From Paralvinella palmiformis (Eukaryota; Annelida; Polychaeta; Terebellida; Alvinellidae), in contig JAODUP010000934.1 in assembly GCA_025642065.1 (NCBI GenBank), positions 255,001-319,000 on the forward strand: a stretch of DNA of 64,000 bases, given 5' to 3'. Every line of letters starts with the position of its first letter. Within the stretch, counting starts at the first letter, position 1. The translations under genes were made by a program, and so were the position numbers. Of this stretch, positions 21,373 through 30,496 are shown piece by piece. The notes beneath the pieces were generated by a model, which saw only the letters and a program-made list of their open reading frames with translations, had not been told where the DNA came from and ran no database searches.

Positions 21373-22990
21373 TACGTGCGTGCGTGTGTGTGCGTGGGCT
21401 TGCGCGTATGTGTGTAATATAATCGGATGCAGTTTATTCGTGACACATCAGTTTTGGTTAGTGTTTTCTTCGACGTTTTTTAAGTTTCTGAAGTCAACAA
21501 TCAACATTTGGTCGTGTGATATATATTGAACCGTTCTGGGTGGGAAAATAACAACAAACAAGCGAAGAATATTGGGCCATTAGTGAATAAACAACTTTGA
21601 AATGAGTCAGCTAAATCTGAGTCGGCGGATCACTTACCTGCCCGGTGTCTGGCGAAAGATGCTTTTATTTGTTATGTTTTAATAAAACTTGCTACAACTG
21701 GCGATGTATCTGATTACGGTTACGTTGGTTAGGTCGTATTTGTCAAGTGGTCTGTCCCACCTATGGGCACGCGTGTGTGTGTATGTGTGTGTGCGTGTGC
21801 TCGTCTGCTTGTGTGTGTATCTTTATGTATTTCTATCGATGTGTTTGCGTGCATGCGCGAGTGCATGGGTGTGTTTATTTGTGTGTGTGTGTGTGTGTCA
21901 TGTACGTGTGTGTGCGTTGCGTGTGCATCTTCATGTATTTCTATTGGTGTGTTTGCGTGCATGCGCGAGTGCATGGGTGTGTGTGTGCGTGCGTACGTGC
22001 GTGCGTACATGTATGTGTATATGTACGCGCGTCCATCTTTATGTATTTCTATTGGCGTGTTTGCGTGCATGCGCGAGTGCATGGGTGTGTTTTGTATGTG
22101 TGTGTCGCGTGCGTGCGTGCATGCGTCCGTGCGTGAGTGCATCCATTCGAGCGTGTGCGCGCACGAGTGCGTGTGTGCGTATGCGGTCGTGTGTCGCAAA
22201 TGTGCAAGACAAACATTGTCACAGATAACAGAACATTTTTCAGATTCATTAGGGTATTTTTAGCAGGTAACCGACTCATTATGCCGAGAAGTGTAATATC
22301 CTCGAGCGACTACCGGTTTGCGAGTGTGCGAAGGTGAACAATATATGTCGCGCGCGCGCGCGCGTGTGTGTGTGTACGTGTTAGGTACGGTGAGGTTAGA
22401 TCGCTCTATAGCATTGCATGTACTGGTATGGTTGTCTCTCATCCGTGCACGCAGAAGGTAACTATTAACATATGACTCAATTATTTGATCTCGACTCCAG
22501 GTATATTACTGCGCCGCCAAACATCATCAAAGGAATCCGAGGTGCCAAGCCCGGAGTGCCGCATAAACGACGCAAACATTCCGAATTGCCGAACGCCGCC
22601 AGTCCGGATCCGGTTATCCTGGATCTGTCGCTGAAGAAGCGCAAAAAGTCGGCCGTAAGGTGTAGAAAGAAAAAGTCGCCCCCGAAATCCGCCTCAGCCA
22701 CCGTATCAACTCCCGCTGTTCCGGATACTGATGATCCGCCATCAGCAACCGTGCCATATCCCACCGAACTGGACATCCCCGAGTTTGATTGCCTAGATCT
22801 GACGACGACGAACAGACGTCTCCGATCCGACGACGCGCCACCTGGCGGCGAATGCTGGCGTGCACCGGAAGGGGTCGCTTGCAACAATAACAACGACGTC
22901 AAACCTTCACTCCGCAGAGACGATCCGTTCGAAGGCAACGATCCCGATGGAAACGACTATTCCAGAGCCTATAGGTCATTCCTGTTGTGA
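6331..22990 (+). CDS. ETS-family transcription factor, ETV6/TEL-Yan type (whole gene, six coding exons)
   Basis: The protein is a nuclear, sequence-specific DNA-binding factor, by family most likely a repressor acting downstream of receptor kinase/MAPK signalling. The PNT (SAM) domain spans roughly residues 17-90 and contains KPPQLWTKEEVRKW and GKALLMLKREDF. The latter block closely resembles the TEL/Yan PNT core. An acidic, Ser-rich linker follows, and then the ETS domain (about residues 220-302) with LLWEFIAELL, the recognition-helix block TYEKLSRALRYYYK, and an exit reading KLTYRYITAPPNII, which matches the TEL layout after the last beta strand. The basic C-terminal tail carries Ser/Thr-Pro sites and CtBP-like motifs. 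Exons 6331-6379, 6517-6630, 6794-6898, 19482-19868, 20659-20905 and 22501-22990 total 1392 nt and keep one frame. The family is firm. The ETV6/7 (Yan/aop) orthology is likely. The first exon is the weakest part. Confidence 0.88.
6517..6630 (+). CDS. ETS gene, PNT domain exon 1
   Basis: The acceptor is a T-rich tract ending TCGCAG and the donor is GTAATT. It encodes the first half of the pointed domain, KPPQLWTKEEVRKW through TFQMN, with the Trp, Glu and Asp positions typical of PNT helices 1-2. It starts with 2 nt of a split codon and ends in phase 1. Confidence 0.9.
6794..6898 (+). CDS. ETS gene, PNT domain exon 2
   Basis: It is entered at TTATACAG and left at GTACGA. It encodes GKALLMLKREDF and then APAIGDVIFNALQ, the second half of the PNT domain. 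The Gly-Asp-Val of the end-helix surface used for TEL SAM polymer contacts is retained. The donor is in phase 1, matching the exon at 19482 after a 12.6 kb intron. Confidence 0.92.
6899..8132. other. First part of the large ETS intron
   Basis: No exon is seen. It contains (AAT)n at 7368-7394, followed by about 250 bp that resembles sequence next to (AAT)n at 27650 (LINE 3'-end-like), and a TG/TC-rich tract at 7760-7905. Confidence 0.5.
8133..8437 (-). mobile_element. SINE family A, full composite copy
   Basis: This is the most complete copy. Read on the minus strand, it has the 135-bp 5' module (ends near 8437), a tRNA-like head with CGTGGCCTAACCGG (A box), a B-box region, the conserved body and an ATCATCATC tail near 8135. 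It abuts the left inverted end of the Harbinger-like element at 8440. Confidence 0.85.
8440..10560 (+). mobile_element. Harbinger-like (HTH_Tnp_4/DDE_4) DNA transposon, degraded
   Basis: About 60-bp inverted ends lie at 8440-8499 and 10503-10560. The left end reads AATGGGGAACTCCGTGG ... GGCAGCAC ... ACCCGGTCCAAA, and the right end is its reverse complement with a few changes. Transposase remnants occupy 9256-9776 on the + strand between them. No matching target-site duplication can be picked out. The element is 2.1 kb, shorter than an intact copy, because the transposase is truncated. It lies wholly inside the large ETS-gene intron. Confidence 0.7.
9256..9776 (+). pseudogene. Transposase remnant of HTH_Tnp_4/DDE_4 type
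   Basis: Two overlapping frames read as one damaged protein. The first (9256-9501) has FYTGL-like AIHYYTGLETYETL and DQF at its end. The second (9498-9776) begins MKLRQYTTNFELSRLF, then FMSLQW and FKAKFTTRVIVDGTECPIKK. These are the helix-turn-helix and the first catalytic-Asp block (VIVDGTE) of the THAP-associated/Harbinger-like DDE_4 transposases found in molluscs and cnidarians. A small deletion around 9495 shifts the frame, and everything after the first catalytic Asp is missing, so no activity is expected. Confidence 0.75.
10561..11352. other. Intronic stretch without recognisable content
   Basis: Unique-looking sequence with short open frames only. No splice-bounded coding segment or family motif is visible. 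Confidence 0.5.
11353..11714 (+). mobile_element. tRNA-derived SINE, family B
   Basis: Starts GTGAGCTCCGGTGGCCTAGC with an A-box-like GTGGCCTAGCGGTTGAGC and a B-box-like region (GGGTCGAACCCCG). The body is about 360 bp with AATAAAGGGGGACGTTAAAA, a CT/TC-rich middle and a terminal CCCCGAACAACAAAA. Other copies are at 25672-26040, 44286-44660 (minus), 60232-60597, and fragments at 44149-44275 and 35156-35212. Frames of 60-140 codons run through every copy but belong to the SINE. Confidence 0.88.
12222..12444. repeat. (AT)n-(AG)n compound microsatellite
   Basis: AT dinucleotides (12222-12262) pass directly into an AG-rich tract. Within it a block containing AATAGATGGG(T)GGAAGGAGCGAATGA occurs twice (about 12327 and 12407), so the tract has an imperfect 80-bp internal duplication. 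Confidence 0.9.
12445..13588. other. AT-rich intronic stretch
   Basis: No exon, repeat family or regulatory element that I can support. A short phrase (CATTTAGCCAATATTAGCAG / GACATTTAGCCCAC, 12875-12915) resembles decayed SINE text. Confidence 0.45.
13589..14444. mobile_element. Fold-back element with about 287-bp inverted arms
   Basis: Arms 13589-13875 and 14159-14444 are reverse complements with roughly 5-8% divergence and almost no length difference. The 283-bp centre is made of TTCATGAA-type palindromes, with one phrase (GGTTCTTGAACATGAAATGG) occurring at 13944 and 14063. The arms encode nothing recognisable. The matching open frames on opposite strands simply mirror the inverted repeat. 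It resembles a fold-back/MITE-type DNA element in the ETS intron. Confidence 0.8.
14790..14886. repeat. CA/AT/GCAT microsatellite cluster
   Basis: CA-rich then (AT)n, bordered by GCATGCATGCA tetranucleotide runs on both sides (14819-14830 and 14890-14915), and followed by a CATA-rich stretch to about 14980. Confidence 0.85.
14980..18845. other. Intronic stretch, mostly unrecognised
   Basis: No exon is supported. A three-copy repeat of about 30 bp (GTACGCCTTCCGGT(T/C)ATC type) lies at 15688-15782. Homopolymer G runs are at 15374-15382 and 15588-15598, and (GT)n at 16977-17000 and 18357-18381. Open frames at 16516-16890 and 17343-17627 have no splice support and no family similarity that I recognise. 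Confidence 0.5.
18896..18941. repeat. Perfect 14-bp stem hairpin
   Basis: AGCTCTCTCCCTCT at 18896-18909 is exactly repeated in reverse complement at 18928-18941 around an 18-nt TA-rich loop. It is embedded in CA/TA microsatellites (18846-19022), so it may have arisen from repeat dynamics. Confidence 0.8.
19482..19868 (+). CDS. ETS gene, linker exon
   Basis: The acceptor is GCTGATTAG and the donor GTAAGT. The exon encodes 129 residues linking the PNT and ETS domains. It begins with a basic patch (LPLKKRRLK), a possible nuclear localisation signal, followed by a Ser/Glu/Asp-rich stretch and several Thr/Ser-Pro-type sites (LTPE). Entry and exit are both in phase 1, matching the neighbours. The sequence of the linker is not conserved in the family, so assignment rests on frame, splice sites and position. 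Confidence 0.8.
19919..20205. repeat. (ACT)n-rich trinucleotide tract
   Basis: Degenerate ACT/ATT/TAC trinucleotides, passing into (AAT)n at 20176-20208. The long minus-strand valine-rich frames here are repeat artefacts. Confidence 0.9.
20465..20580 (+). mobile_element. tRNA-like SINE fragment
   Basis: CCTCCGTAGTCTAACTGGTAGC is an A-box-like start, followed about 95 bp later by TAGGTTCAAGT (B-box-like). The head resembles SINE family A, but the body differs, so it is either a third family or a decayed tail. It ends about 75 bp upstream of the ETS-domain exon, next to a CACTCAACC repeat. Confidence 0.5.
20659..20905 (+). CDS. ETS gene, ETS DNA-binding domain exon
   Basis: Entered at ATTCAG and left at GTGAGT, this exon carries nearly the whole winged helix-turn-helix: LLWEFIAELL (helix 1), TFRISDPAMLAEMWG (strand and helix 2), TYEKLSRALRYYYK (recognition helix with both DNA-contacting Arg residues) and KVAGKKLTY (final strands). 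The tryptophans and the Arg-Ala-Leu-Arg block of functional ETS domains are intact. The exon ends in phase 2 inside the Arg codon. Confidence 0.97.
21240..21372. repeat. Two (AT)n microsatellites
   Basis: AT runs at about 21238-21273 and 21341-21370. They sit 330 bp after the ETS exon and are intronic. Confidence 0.9.
21750..22200. repeat. TG-rich minisatellite with about 107-bp period
   Basis: Three copies of a block beginning ATCTT(T/C)ATGTATTTCT and continuing GTGTTTGCGTGCATGCGCGA start near 21819, 21927 and 22034. The rest is GT/GC alternation. Reading frames of 130-179 codons on both strands are cysteine/valine or threonine/histidine repeats and not genes. Confidence 0.85.
22350..22376. 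repeat. (CG)n(TG)n alternating tract
   Basis: Alternating CGCGCG and TGTGTG, about 125 bp before the last ETS-gene exon. Such tracts can adopt Z-form; no functional claim is made. Confidence 0.8.
22501..22990 (+). CDS. ETS gene, C-terminal exon
   Basis: The acceptor GACTCCAG completes the split Arg codon and continues YITAPPNIIKG, which corresponds to the TEL segment just after the ETS domain. The tail is basic (KPGVPHKRRKH, LKKRKK, RCRKKK) and carries a PVILDLSLKK block (22610-22639) and a DCLDLT block (22787-22804), both like CtBP-binding PxDLS motifs, plus Ser/Thr-Pro sites (KSPPKS, VSTPAV). It stops with TGA at 22988-22990. Confidence 0.93.
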
Positions 22991-23626
22991 TGGCGTCCCG
23001 GGCCGAATGTTTCCGCGGAGAAGATGTCACGGGCTCCAGAGCCCATTGAACTTTGGACCGATCCAACGAATCGCGCATGTAATATGGCCCCGGGAAGCGT
23101 CTCGTGCGGGGAGTTGGTCAGATTTTGGGCCGAGGACCGGATCGCGATCAGAGCTGCTCATATGACTACCACACTTTCACCCCGTGAAGTTCCACATAAC
23201 CCACCGATCACCCACTTCTAATCACAACTTTTTGTTGTCACACAGAAATGTCGCATAGTTATTAAGCTTTTCTTGTGGCAACAATAAGGTGACACCGTTC
23301 GGTTATTTAATAGTCATTGTGAGCTCATCACCAGTTAAACAAAAGGTGTGTTTATTGTTAACATAACCGTGTAATGTATCTGTTTATATGTCTGCCGTTT
23401 GCCTATTTGCCTGCCTGTCCGTCTATCCGGTTGCTAGAGTTGCTTAATTATAACTCGGAATGTAGCGGGTTTTTTTTGGCGAACATCTTTCCCAACTCTG
23501 TCTGGATCTGTTCTTGTCGTGTCGTGTGTGAACAGGATAGGTCAGATGAAACACATGATTACATCTTCTGGATCGCGATATCAGAGAAAATAATCTAGAT
23601 TAATGACTCTCTCTCTCTCTCTCTCT

Positions 23627-23668
<42 letters not shown>

Positions 23669-24159
23669 CTAGTCGCCAAACTCTGTCACTCACTCATAAA
23701 CACTCACTCATTCATCTATCCATTCACTCGCTTAACCTACTCACTCTCTCGCTCGCTCACTCACATACCCACTCACCCAATGATACCGAATTAATGTATA
23801 CAATGTCTACCGTACATTTTTAATGAGCTACTCTCTCTATCTCCTTCTCTCTCCCTCTCCCACTCTTTCTCTCTCCCCTTTCCCTCTCTTCCTCCCCCCA
23901 CCCTTTCTCCCTCCGTCTCTCAAATAATCTAAATAATTTGCGCAATCGAAATCGAAATCTTCGGCATCGATAGAAGTGTCTCGTCGTTATGAACATCGAA
24001 CAATTATTGAGCAATAACCTCCGACGAAATTACAACACGTAGCCATGACAACCGCTGAGATGCCGGAATCGTAAAATAAAGACTCGTCGAAAAAAATGGA
24101 TGAATTATTCCCTGCCCGAGCTACCTGGTCTCTCTACCATTTAGTGATGTAGATTTAGG

Positions 24160-24192
<33 letters not shown>

Positions 24193-25671
24193 ATGATGAT
24201 GATGATGATTATTATTATAATGATGATGGTGGTGGTGATGAGGAGGGTGGTGGTGCTAACAACAACAACAACAACAACATTATATTACTAACAACAAGGG
24301 CGACGACATGCAGTAACGATATGAACGTCAAGAAGTCAGTCATTGTTTATGGGTCGAGAAGAATAAACAGTGGCATATATTGCGTGGTGTGGGTGACACA
24401 CACACACACACACACAGACACACACATACATACTTACACACACATATATGTATCGCAACCACTCCCCCCTCTCCGCCCCCAACTCATCATGCAGGTGAAT
24501 AATGCTGGGTTGCGTCACAAAAAAACAAGTCCGGAAGGCATAGATTTACGTGTTGTTATCTAGAACGTGAACTGGCCTAATTCGGTTTTAGCGATAGTTT
24601 CGTGAGTGCGTGAGTGTGCCTCTGTGTTACAAACGAAATTCGACAGCTAAATGAGGACGTTCATGCGCGTGCTTGCAGGTTTGCATCCATTTTGCCACTA
24701 ACAGATACGAGTGTGGGGTGGGCGGTGTGATTTCCACGGATTTTACGCATAAACCTTTTATCAGCCTCCGCGAAATCGCCAAAGTCATCCTTACTCGACG
24801 ATTTCCGCCACCCACCATCCCACCACCCACACCTCCCAAACCCTTCTTGGCTGCTCTTTGCTTCTTGGGGCGACGCGCGTTTATTTTGTGTCTTTCGTAA
24901 TAAACACTATTTTATTGTTCTGTTTATTGCCGGTGTTTTCTTGTTTTATGCCTCCTGGATTCTCGTACTTTTGGCTCTTTGCCGCATTTTCTATTGGCGC
25001 GACTAAAAACGTCGGCTAACTAATGTAGACAGAGAGAGTAAACCTGACATGTAAATGTGAACCCCAGGATTTCCCCTCCGTAATGTTAAGTACGCAAGAA
25101 AGCGGAAAACAAGAGGTGAGTGAGTGAGTGAGTGAGTGAGTGATCATCTGAACCGAATCTTTAGGATACATATATAGTGGCACTGACTCAGAACATCAAG
25201 ATCTAAACATCCTTTGAGACCTATATCTACATAATTATATCCATAAATAAAAGTATACACATATCAATCTAAACACAAAATGTTCTACACCTCCACATAT
25301 CTATAACATATATACGTAGATCTATACATGTGTCTGGGCTACTCATCAGCCTGTGGGGCCCAGCTATTCTGCTTTTCGTACGCGACAAACCCGTCACATC
25401 CACTGGGAAGCGGCTACGTACAAAGGCGGAGGCACGTATAAAAATACCATTCGACACCACAGCTCGCAGTAAACAAAACGTGCGTGTCGTTCACTAGTTA
25501 GTACATACATAAAATAACCACTTTGACACCACAGTTTACATTCAGCACTAATCTTCTGTGGTTCAACAGACATTTCGACACTCGAGATGCTGACCTCAGC
25601 TTTATTCTTGAGTCGAATAATCTAACAAATCCTACCTTTATCAACCGTGTATAGATTGACGTCATACAGCA
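22991..25671 (+). other. Downstream region of the ETS gene, including its probable 3' UTR
   Basis: No further coding exon is seen. AATAAA occurs at 24075-24080 and 24899-24904 as candidate poly(A) signals. Microsatellites include (CT)n(AT)n at 23606-23664, trinucleotide runs at 24160-24290 (ACT, GAT, GGT, AAC in succession), (CA)n at 24396-24418 and (GTGA)n at 25112-25143. Confidence 0.5.
24899..24904 (+). terminator. Candidate polyadenylation signal, ETS gene
   Basis: AATAAA followed within 15-30 nt by a T/GT-rich stretch (TTTTATTGTTCTGTTTATTG), the expected downstream element. An earlier AATAAA at 24075 has a weaker downstream context. Confidence 0.35.
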
Positions 25672-26040
25672 GTGAGCTCCGGTGGCCTAGCGGTTAAGCA
25701 CCCGGCCCCTTGGTGCCAATGGTCACAGGTTCGAACCCCGTAAGAGGTCGAAACGTTTCCAGGGATTAATTTCTCGGCTCACAACATCGTGGGTGGCTGA
25801 CCACGTTAAATGGCGCTGCCGTCTCCACTAATTAATTTAAAATAAAGGGGGACGTTAAAAACCCACTGAGGACGTAAAACACTCTGGCAGTGACCACCCT
25901 CAGGGTATTTCGGCTCCATCTTTCCGTACTGCTCCCCTGTGAGTGGTGGGGAGGAGCTTGTCTCAACCACTCCAACATAGAGGCTGTGCCGAATAAGCGA
26001 CAGCCTGGGGATTCTCCCCGAACAACAAAACCGAACCAAC
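25672..26040 (+). mobile_element. SINE family B, full-length copy
   Basis: GTGAGCTCCGGTGGCCTAGC start, A box GTGGCCTAGCGGTTAAGC, B box GGTTCGAACCCC, and a complete body ending CCCCGAACAACAAAACCG. This copy keeps better RNA polymerase III box matches than the others, so it is probably one of the younger ones. Confidence 0.9.
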
Positions 26041-26126
26041 GTCCTACAGTCTGACATGAGGACAAATGTAAAAGTGCTCGTATTTCTCAATGTTTGGAAC
26101 AACAAAAATATAGCCTGCGTGCGTGC

Positions 26127-26128
<2 letters not shown>

Positions 26129-26165
<37 letters not shown>

Positions 26166-26175
26166 TGTGTGTGTG
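26129..26175. repeat. (GT)n microsatellite
   Basis: A long GT dinucleotide run located between a family B and a family A SINE. Confidence 0.9.
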
Positions 26176-26214
26176 AAACAGGTAGGGGAAAAGTCTTTCT
26201 TTTTGTTGATCAAG

Positions 26215-26395
26215 ATAATTGATGTTTGATGGTTTACGGCCACTTTTGTGCACATGCTGGGCTAAATGGGCCGAGCGACATACAAAGGTAATTAATCGAA
26301 ATCAAAGACGAAACGCCCACGCCGAGATTCGAACACGGGCGGTAGTGATCTGTGATCCAACACGCTACCGTTAGACGACGGAGGGACCTTGTTTT
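26215..26395 (-). mobile_element. SINE family A copy
   Basis: Minus-strand copy: head near 26395 (CTCCGTCGTCTAACGGTAGCG on the minus strand), B-box region near 26330, body and tail towards 26220. The tail lacks the long ATC repeat. Confidence 0.8.
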
Positions 26396-27782
26396 GTTGA
26401 GCACAAATATTGGCTGTGTAAGGTACAAAATAAATTTAGTCACATGACAGTGTTGCGTCTGTATGTACAGATATATATGGATAATAACATAACATCTAAA
26501 TCAGTATGCTGGTAAAGTTTTGCTTTAGTTCTATGTGCAATAAAGGTTTTATACACACTTCTGTACATACTTCATACCAAATATGACCTAAATGTGCCAC
26601 CAATGAACTCCAATTATTTAGAGCATCATGGATACGAGGCTATATATATATATATATACATCGGATCTGGATAAAGAATGATCAGTTCACGCTATAAGTC
26701 ATTCCGGAGTTAAACCTTCCTCCTGGATCGCACCATTGTAGAAACCTTTTTGTTTAATGTGGCTGAGTTCTTCCAGATGGCGCCATAATCTGGTTGACGT
26801 AGGGCGGACCCTTAAAGATAGCCAATAGGGCATCTCGGTGAGTGAAATGGGAGTAAATAGTTTCACCCACTCATTGTGCCTATTTCTGTCTGAAGGGCGT
26901 GGGATATCTTTATCAAAATGAAGGTATTCGAATTATTAATAAGACATGGCTCGACGTTTGGAATATTAGTGTTTCTCTTGCTAGAGAGCGTGGATTTGTT
27001 TAATTACGCTGAAACAGGATTAGCAGAAAACGAAGTTTTCAATTTGCGCTATTTAAGTAAGCTTCAATTGAAGTATAAAACCTAACATTTCACTCTTCTT
27101 AAATGGTTCGGACTCTATAGTGTTTAAATTATGGTATATTTGAGAGTATTTAATCCTCAAATATTTTATTATACTCATAAGCTTTCATCAATATATTAAT
27201 ATAATAACTATTTGATATAAGCATATAATTATGTGTCGTCGTTTCTATTGCATAGCCCTTAGCTTGGTTGAACAACAGACTATCAATTGAGTTCAAATAT
27301 GCACATTTGCATAATTTTACATATTTCGACTTGGTCATTGACTAAATATTCAAATATAGTCCAACTCAGCAAAATTCGTCATTGAAGTCTCCCTTTTCGC
27401 CGTTTCTTCTTCTTTCTATTAATTTATTTAGATTTGATATCAGATTATAATCAATGGAGCCAACCAGAAAACAGCTATGGTTTCGTTTTCTGGTCGTTTC
27501 CACACATGTTAAACAACAAATAAACCAACATGTACATGTACAAGCACCTGGGTTCGAATACCACTCGCACCTGTCTTCGCGCGATGATACAACAGGAAGT
27601 GCACCCCCGCCCTGGCCACCTATCCAGTTACACAAACTCAAACTCTAAAATAATGATAATAATAATAATAATAATAATAGTATTTTATATAGCTCCCTAT
27701 TTAATTTGAGTCGCTCTAAGGTACTTTATATTTAAAACATAATTAAAACACGTACTAAGCTCAAACGACAAAACACATTTTA

Positions 27783-27829
<47 letters not shown>

Positions 27830-28129
27830 TTTGAAGAACCATGCAAAATATTCCCTTACTCGCTGCAAATTTGACATTATTTGGCAACTTATTCCAACAT
27901 TTGTTCGAAAGATTTATCTGTAATTTGTTTATTTTTATCGTAAAAAATATAATCGAGCATTTCAGCATAAACATTTGCATGTTCGATTTTCTTTCGATAT
28001 GTCAAAACAGATGTATGTACAGTCATATCGAATATTCACGGGCATAAACATTTGCATCAGATCATTCATTACATTGAATGTGTGAAACAGGATGTTGTAC
28101 AGTGATATGAAACTTACCGGAACCTGACG
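26396..28129. other. AT-rich intergenic stretch
   Basis: No gene is supported. (AAT)n at 27652-27680 is followed by a segment similar to the one after (AAT)n at 7368 (shared GGCAA-TTAT---CA-GTTGG-type text), probably LINE 3'-end sequence. (AT)n lies at 27785-27824. A B-box-like GGGTTCGAATACC at 27549 may be another SINE relic. Confidence 0.5.
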
Positions 28130-28650
28130 TTATATGTTCCCTTTGTTTGTGGTGCGCGTCATCAGACAAGCAGCACAGTTCTGCACTCGATGTAAGCCGT
28201 TTGTGAGAGAGGTGTGTCATATAAAAATGCATTACCATAGTCCAGTCGAGAAATTAAGCGCTTGGACTAAAGTCTTGCATGTCTCATCATTTATATACTT
28301 ACGAATAGGTCCTATATTTCTTATTTTTTAATAACAGGACTTACATAAATAATTCACCCGTTTCTCTATTCCTAGCGGATCATCCAATATAATCCCTAGA
28401 TCTCTTACAGATATAGAATAATTTATATAACTGGAATCAACTTTAATGCGAAGATTCTCAGTTTTCTTGACATTTTGCTTGGTTGATAAAACAATAAATT
28501 CGGTTCTTAGCCTTATTCAGTTTCATTACGTTGTTGTTTATCCAAATACTTATCTCTTCAATACAAACGTAAATTGAAGATGAAATATCATCCCATCTAT
28601 CACATGGCTTTAAAGACATCTATACTTGTGTATCATCGGTGTATTATTAT
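28130..28650 (-). mobile_element. CR1/L2-like LINE fragment (reverse transcriptase C-terminal part)
   Basis: The minus strand, read with frameshifts, gives segments typical of the RT thumb region of CR1/L2-type LINEs: SLKPCDRWDD near 28600, IEEISIWINNNVMKLNK near 28530, and a cluster resembling the conserved exit of the RT domain near 28300. Several stops and indels make it a dead fragment. The catalytic YADD box would lie just beyond the recognisable end and is not clear. Confidence 0.65.
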
Positions 28651-29209
28651 ATGAACAACATCTGGTTTTGCCGTATATCTCCAGCCGATTTTTATTAACT
28701 AAACTTCACCTACAATAATAATGTATCTGCGGTGACTTATGTGGCAATACATGTAAAAGTAACTTTCCTATTATCAATACATCTTCCCTTGTTTTAAATA
28801 TTAACTGGTTAGCTGTTGCTAATTACTCTATTTGTTGAAATAAAATCTACAATTTATAATCATCTCAATTAGGAAAGATTTCAGTAATTTCATCATAATA
28901 TAGAGACCAAAGTTTATTCATAACAATGCTAAAATTGTAATAATGTAACGAAGATATTGAATGATAAATGGCTGAATAATTTGCTAGCAAATAAACTATG
29001 AAAATCTATTCTTACATCTAATTCACAACATTCATATACATCTAATCTATATAATGTCAGATAATTGGATATCATGCAATGTAATCAATCAATATAATAC
29101 ATAGTAAATAAACTAATCAACATGTGATTTTCAATGTCATTATCAACATTGTTCAATAAGTCTCTGTGGCACTTTCACTGGACGGGGGGCTACGTCTCTG
29201 TGCTACAGG
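28651..29209. other. AT-rich spacer
   Basis: No gene or repeat family is recognised between the LINE fragment and the gypsy integrase remnant. Confidence 0.5.
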
Positions 29210-29760
29210 CTACTCTACAGTCTCTGGACCAGCAGTGTGAGTGACTGCAGGCATAATAGGATCTGCTGCTTGGGATGTTGGTTGTGTTGTACTTGTAATA
29301 TGCTCATCTGAGTGAGAAGCATAATCATCTTTGTCATGAAATTGCTCCTGTGTCTTCCTGAGATGTCTCCTATTCCTACGGAAACTGTGCCCATTCTCAG
29401 TAATAACATTATAAGATCTTGGGTTTTCAGAAGAACTGACCACTTGTGCCAATCTACTCCAACACTTGTTGTTATCATCCTGGATGCGCACAATATCACC
29501 ATGCTCCAGTGGTTTAAGTTCCTTAGCACTTTTATTATAACAGCTACGAGTGCTATTTTGAAATTTTGCATTAACAACACCACCACCACATACATTAATG
29601 TGGTCCGATAATCTGGAAATCCTGTTGCGGAGTTTTCTTCCCATAAGTAACTCAGCAAGCGAATGTCCACATGCCAGTGGACTGGATCTGTAACTGAGTA
29701 GTGCAAGATATGGGTCGTTTCCTGATTCTATAGCCTTATACAGATGTTTAATTCTCTATT
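29210..29760 (-). mobile_element. Ty3/gypsy polyprotein remnant, integrase C-terminal region
   Basis: On the minus strand, the frame 29644-29210 reads MGRKLRNRI, ELKPLEHGDIVRIQDD, WSRLAQVV, PRSYNVITENG and FRRNRRHLRK. These are the GPY-type C-terminal features of K02A2.6-like Ty3/gypsy integrases. The preceding codons up to about 29740 (SYRSSPLACG-type text in another frame) continue the catalytic core end. The piece is cut off upstream, and it points away from the gag/protease fragment at 30497. Confidence 0.8.
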
Positions 29761-30496
29761 ACATCTTAAATATTCACAATGTGCACGAAATATAGTAAAA
29801 TATAATATCTATGTATATTATTATGCATATATCATACATAAAATAGGATGGATGGGCTAAATTAGGCATAGATTTGATCGGGTTGTATAACAACCTAAAC
29901 GTGTTGAACTGACGCTGCGGGAATTTACGAGGTTTGGCACTGGAGGACCTCTGGGGTTTTTTCCCATTGCGCAGCACGAATAGTTTCGCATCAAATATAA
30001 ACATTATACCATTAAATAGAAACCATTATCAGCTTATCACAGTGGTGGTTTCCCTTTTCTAGCTCAATTATTAATAGATGTATTATTGTGGTTTAGATTT
30101 AAAAGTGATCGCAGACTAGGTTAGTTTCGTATTTTCTTAGAAAGAGTGGAATATTGGCAACAACATGGCTAGCTTTGTTTGTTAAAAGATATTGCCAAGG
30201 CCGTGAGCAAAGAGGGTAAATAGACCCCTTATCGCGGACCATTTTGTCAAACAATCGTTTGCGCTTCATTTCTGGCCTGTTTTTGACGTAACGTCATTTA
30301 ACAATTATATCCCCGATTTCAAAACGAATTAGATTACGGGATAGAGCTATATGCATTCTGTTTATTGTTTTCTCCTTACGCCCATTTAAAAGCACTTGTC
30401 AAATAACATTCACGACGTAACGACGTCCTTACTTGCATACAGAAACGGTACCTAACGTGGTCGAGGGAATATTCAAGTTGGTGCGCGTGGTTAACC

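Noticed and set aside
21689..22279. Cysteine/valine- and threonine/histidine-rich frames of up to 179 codons
   Set aside because: Translations of GT/GC-rich minisatellite DNA on both strands.
22477..22938. Minus-strand frame of 153 codons opposite the ETS gene's last exon
   Set aside because: A shadow of a GC-richer coding exon; no splice or family support. The 222-codon minus-strand frame at 61782-62450 is rejected likewise.
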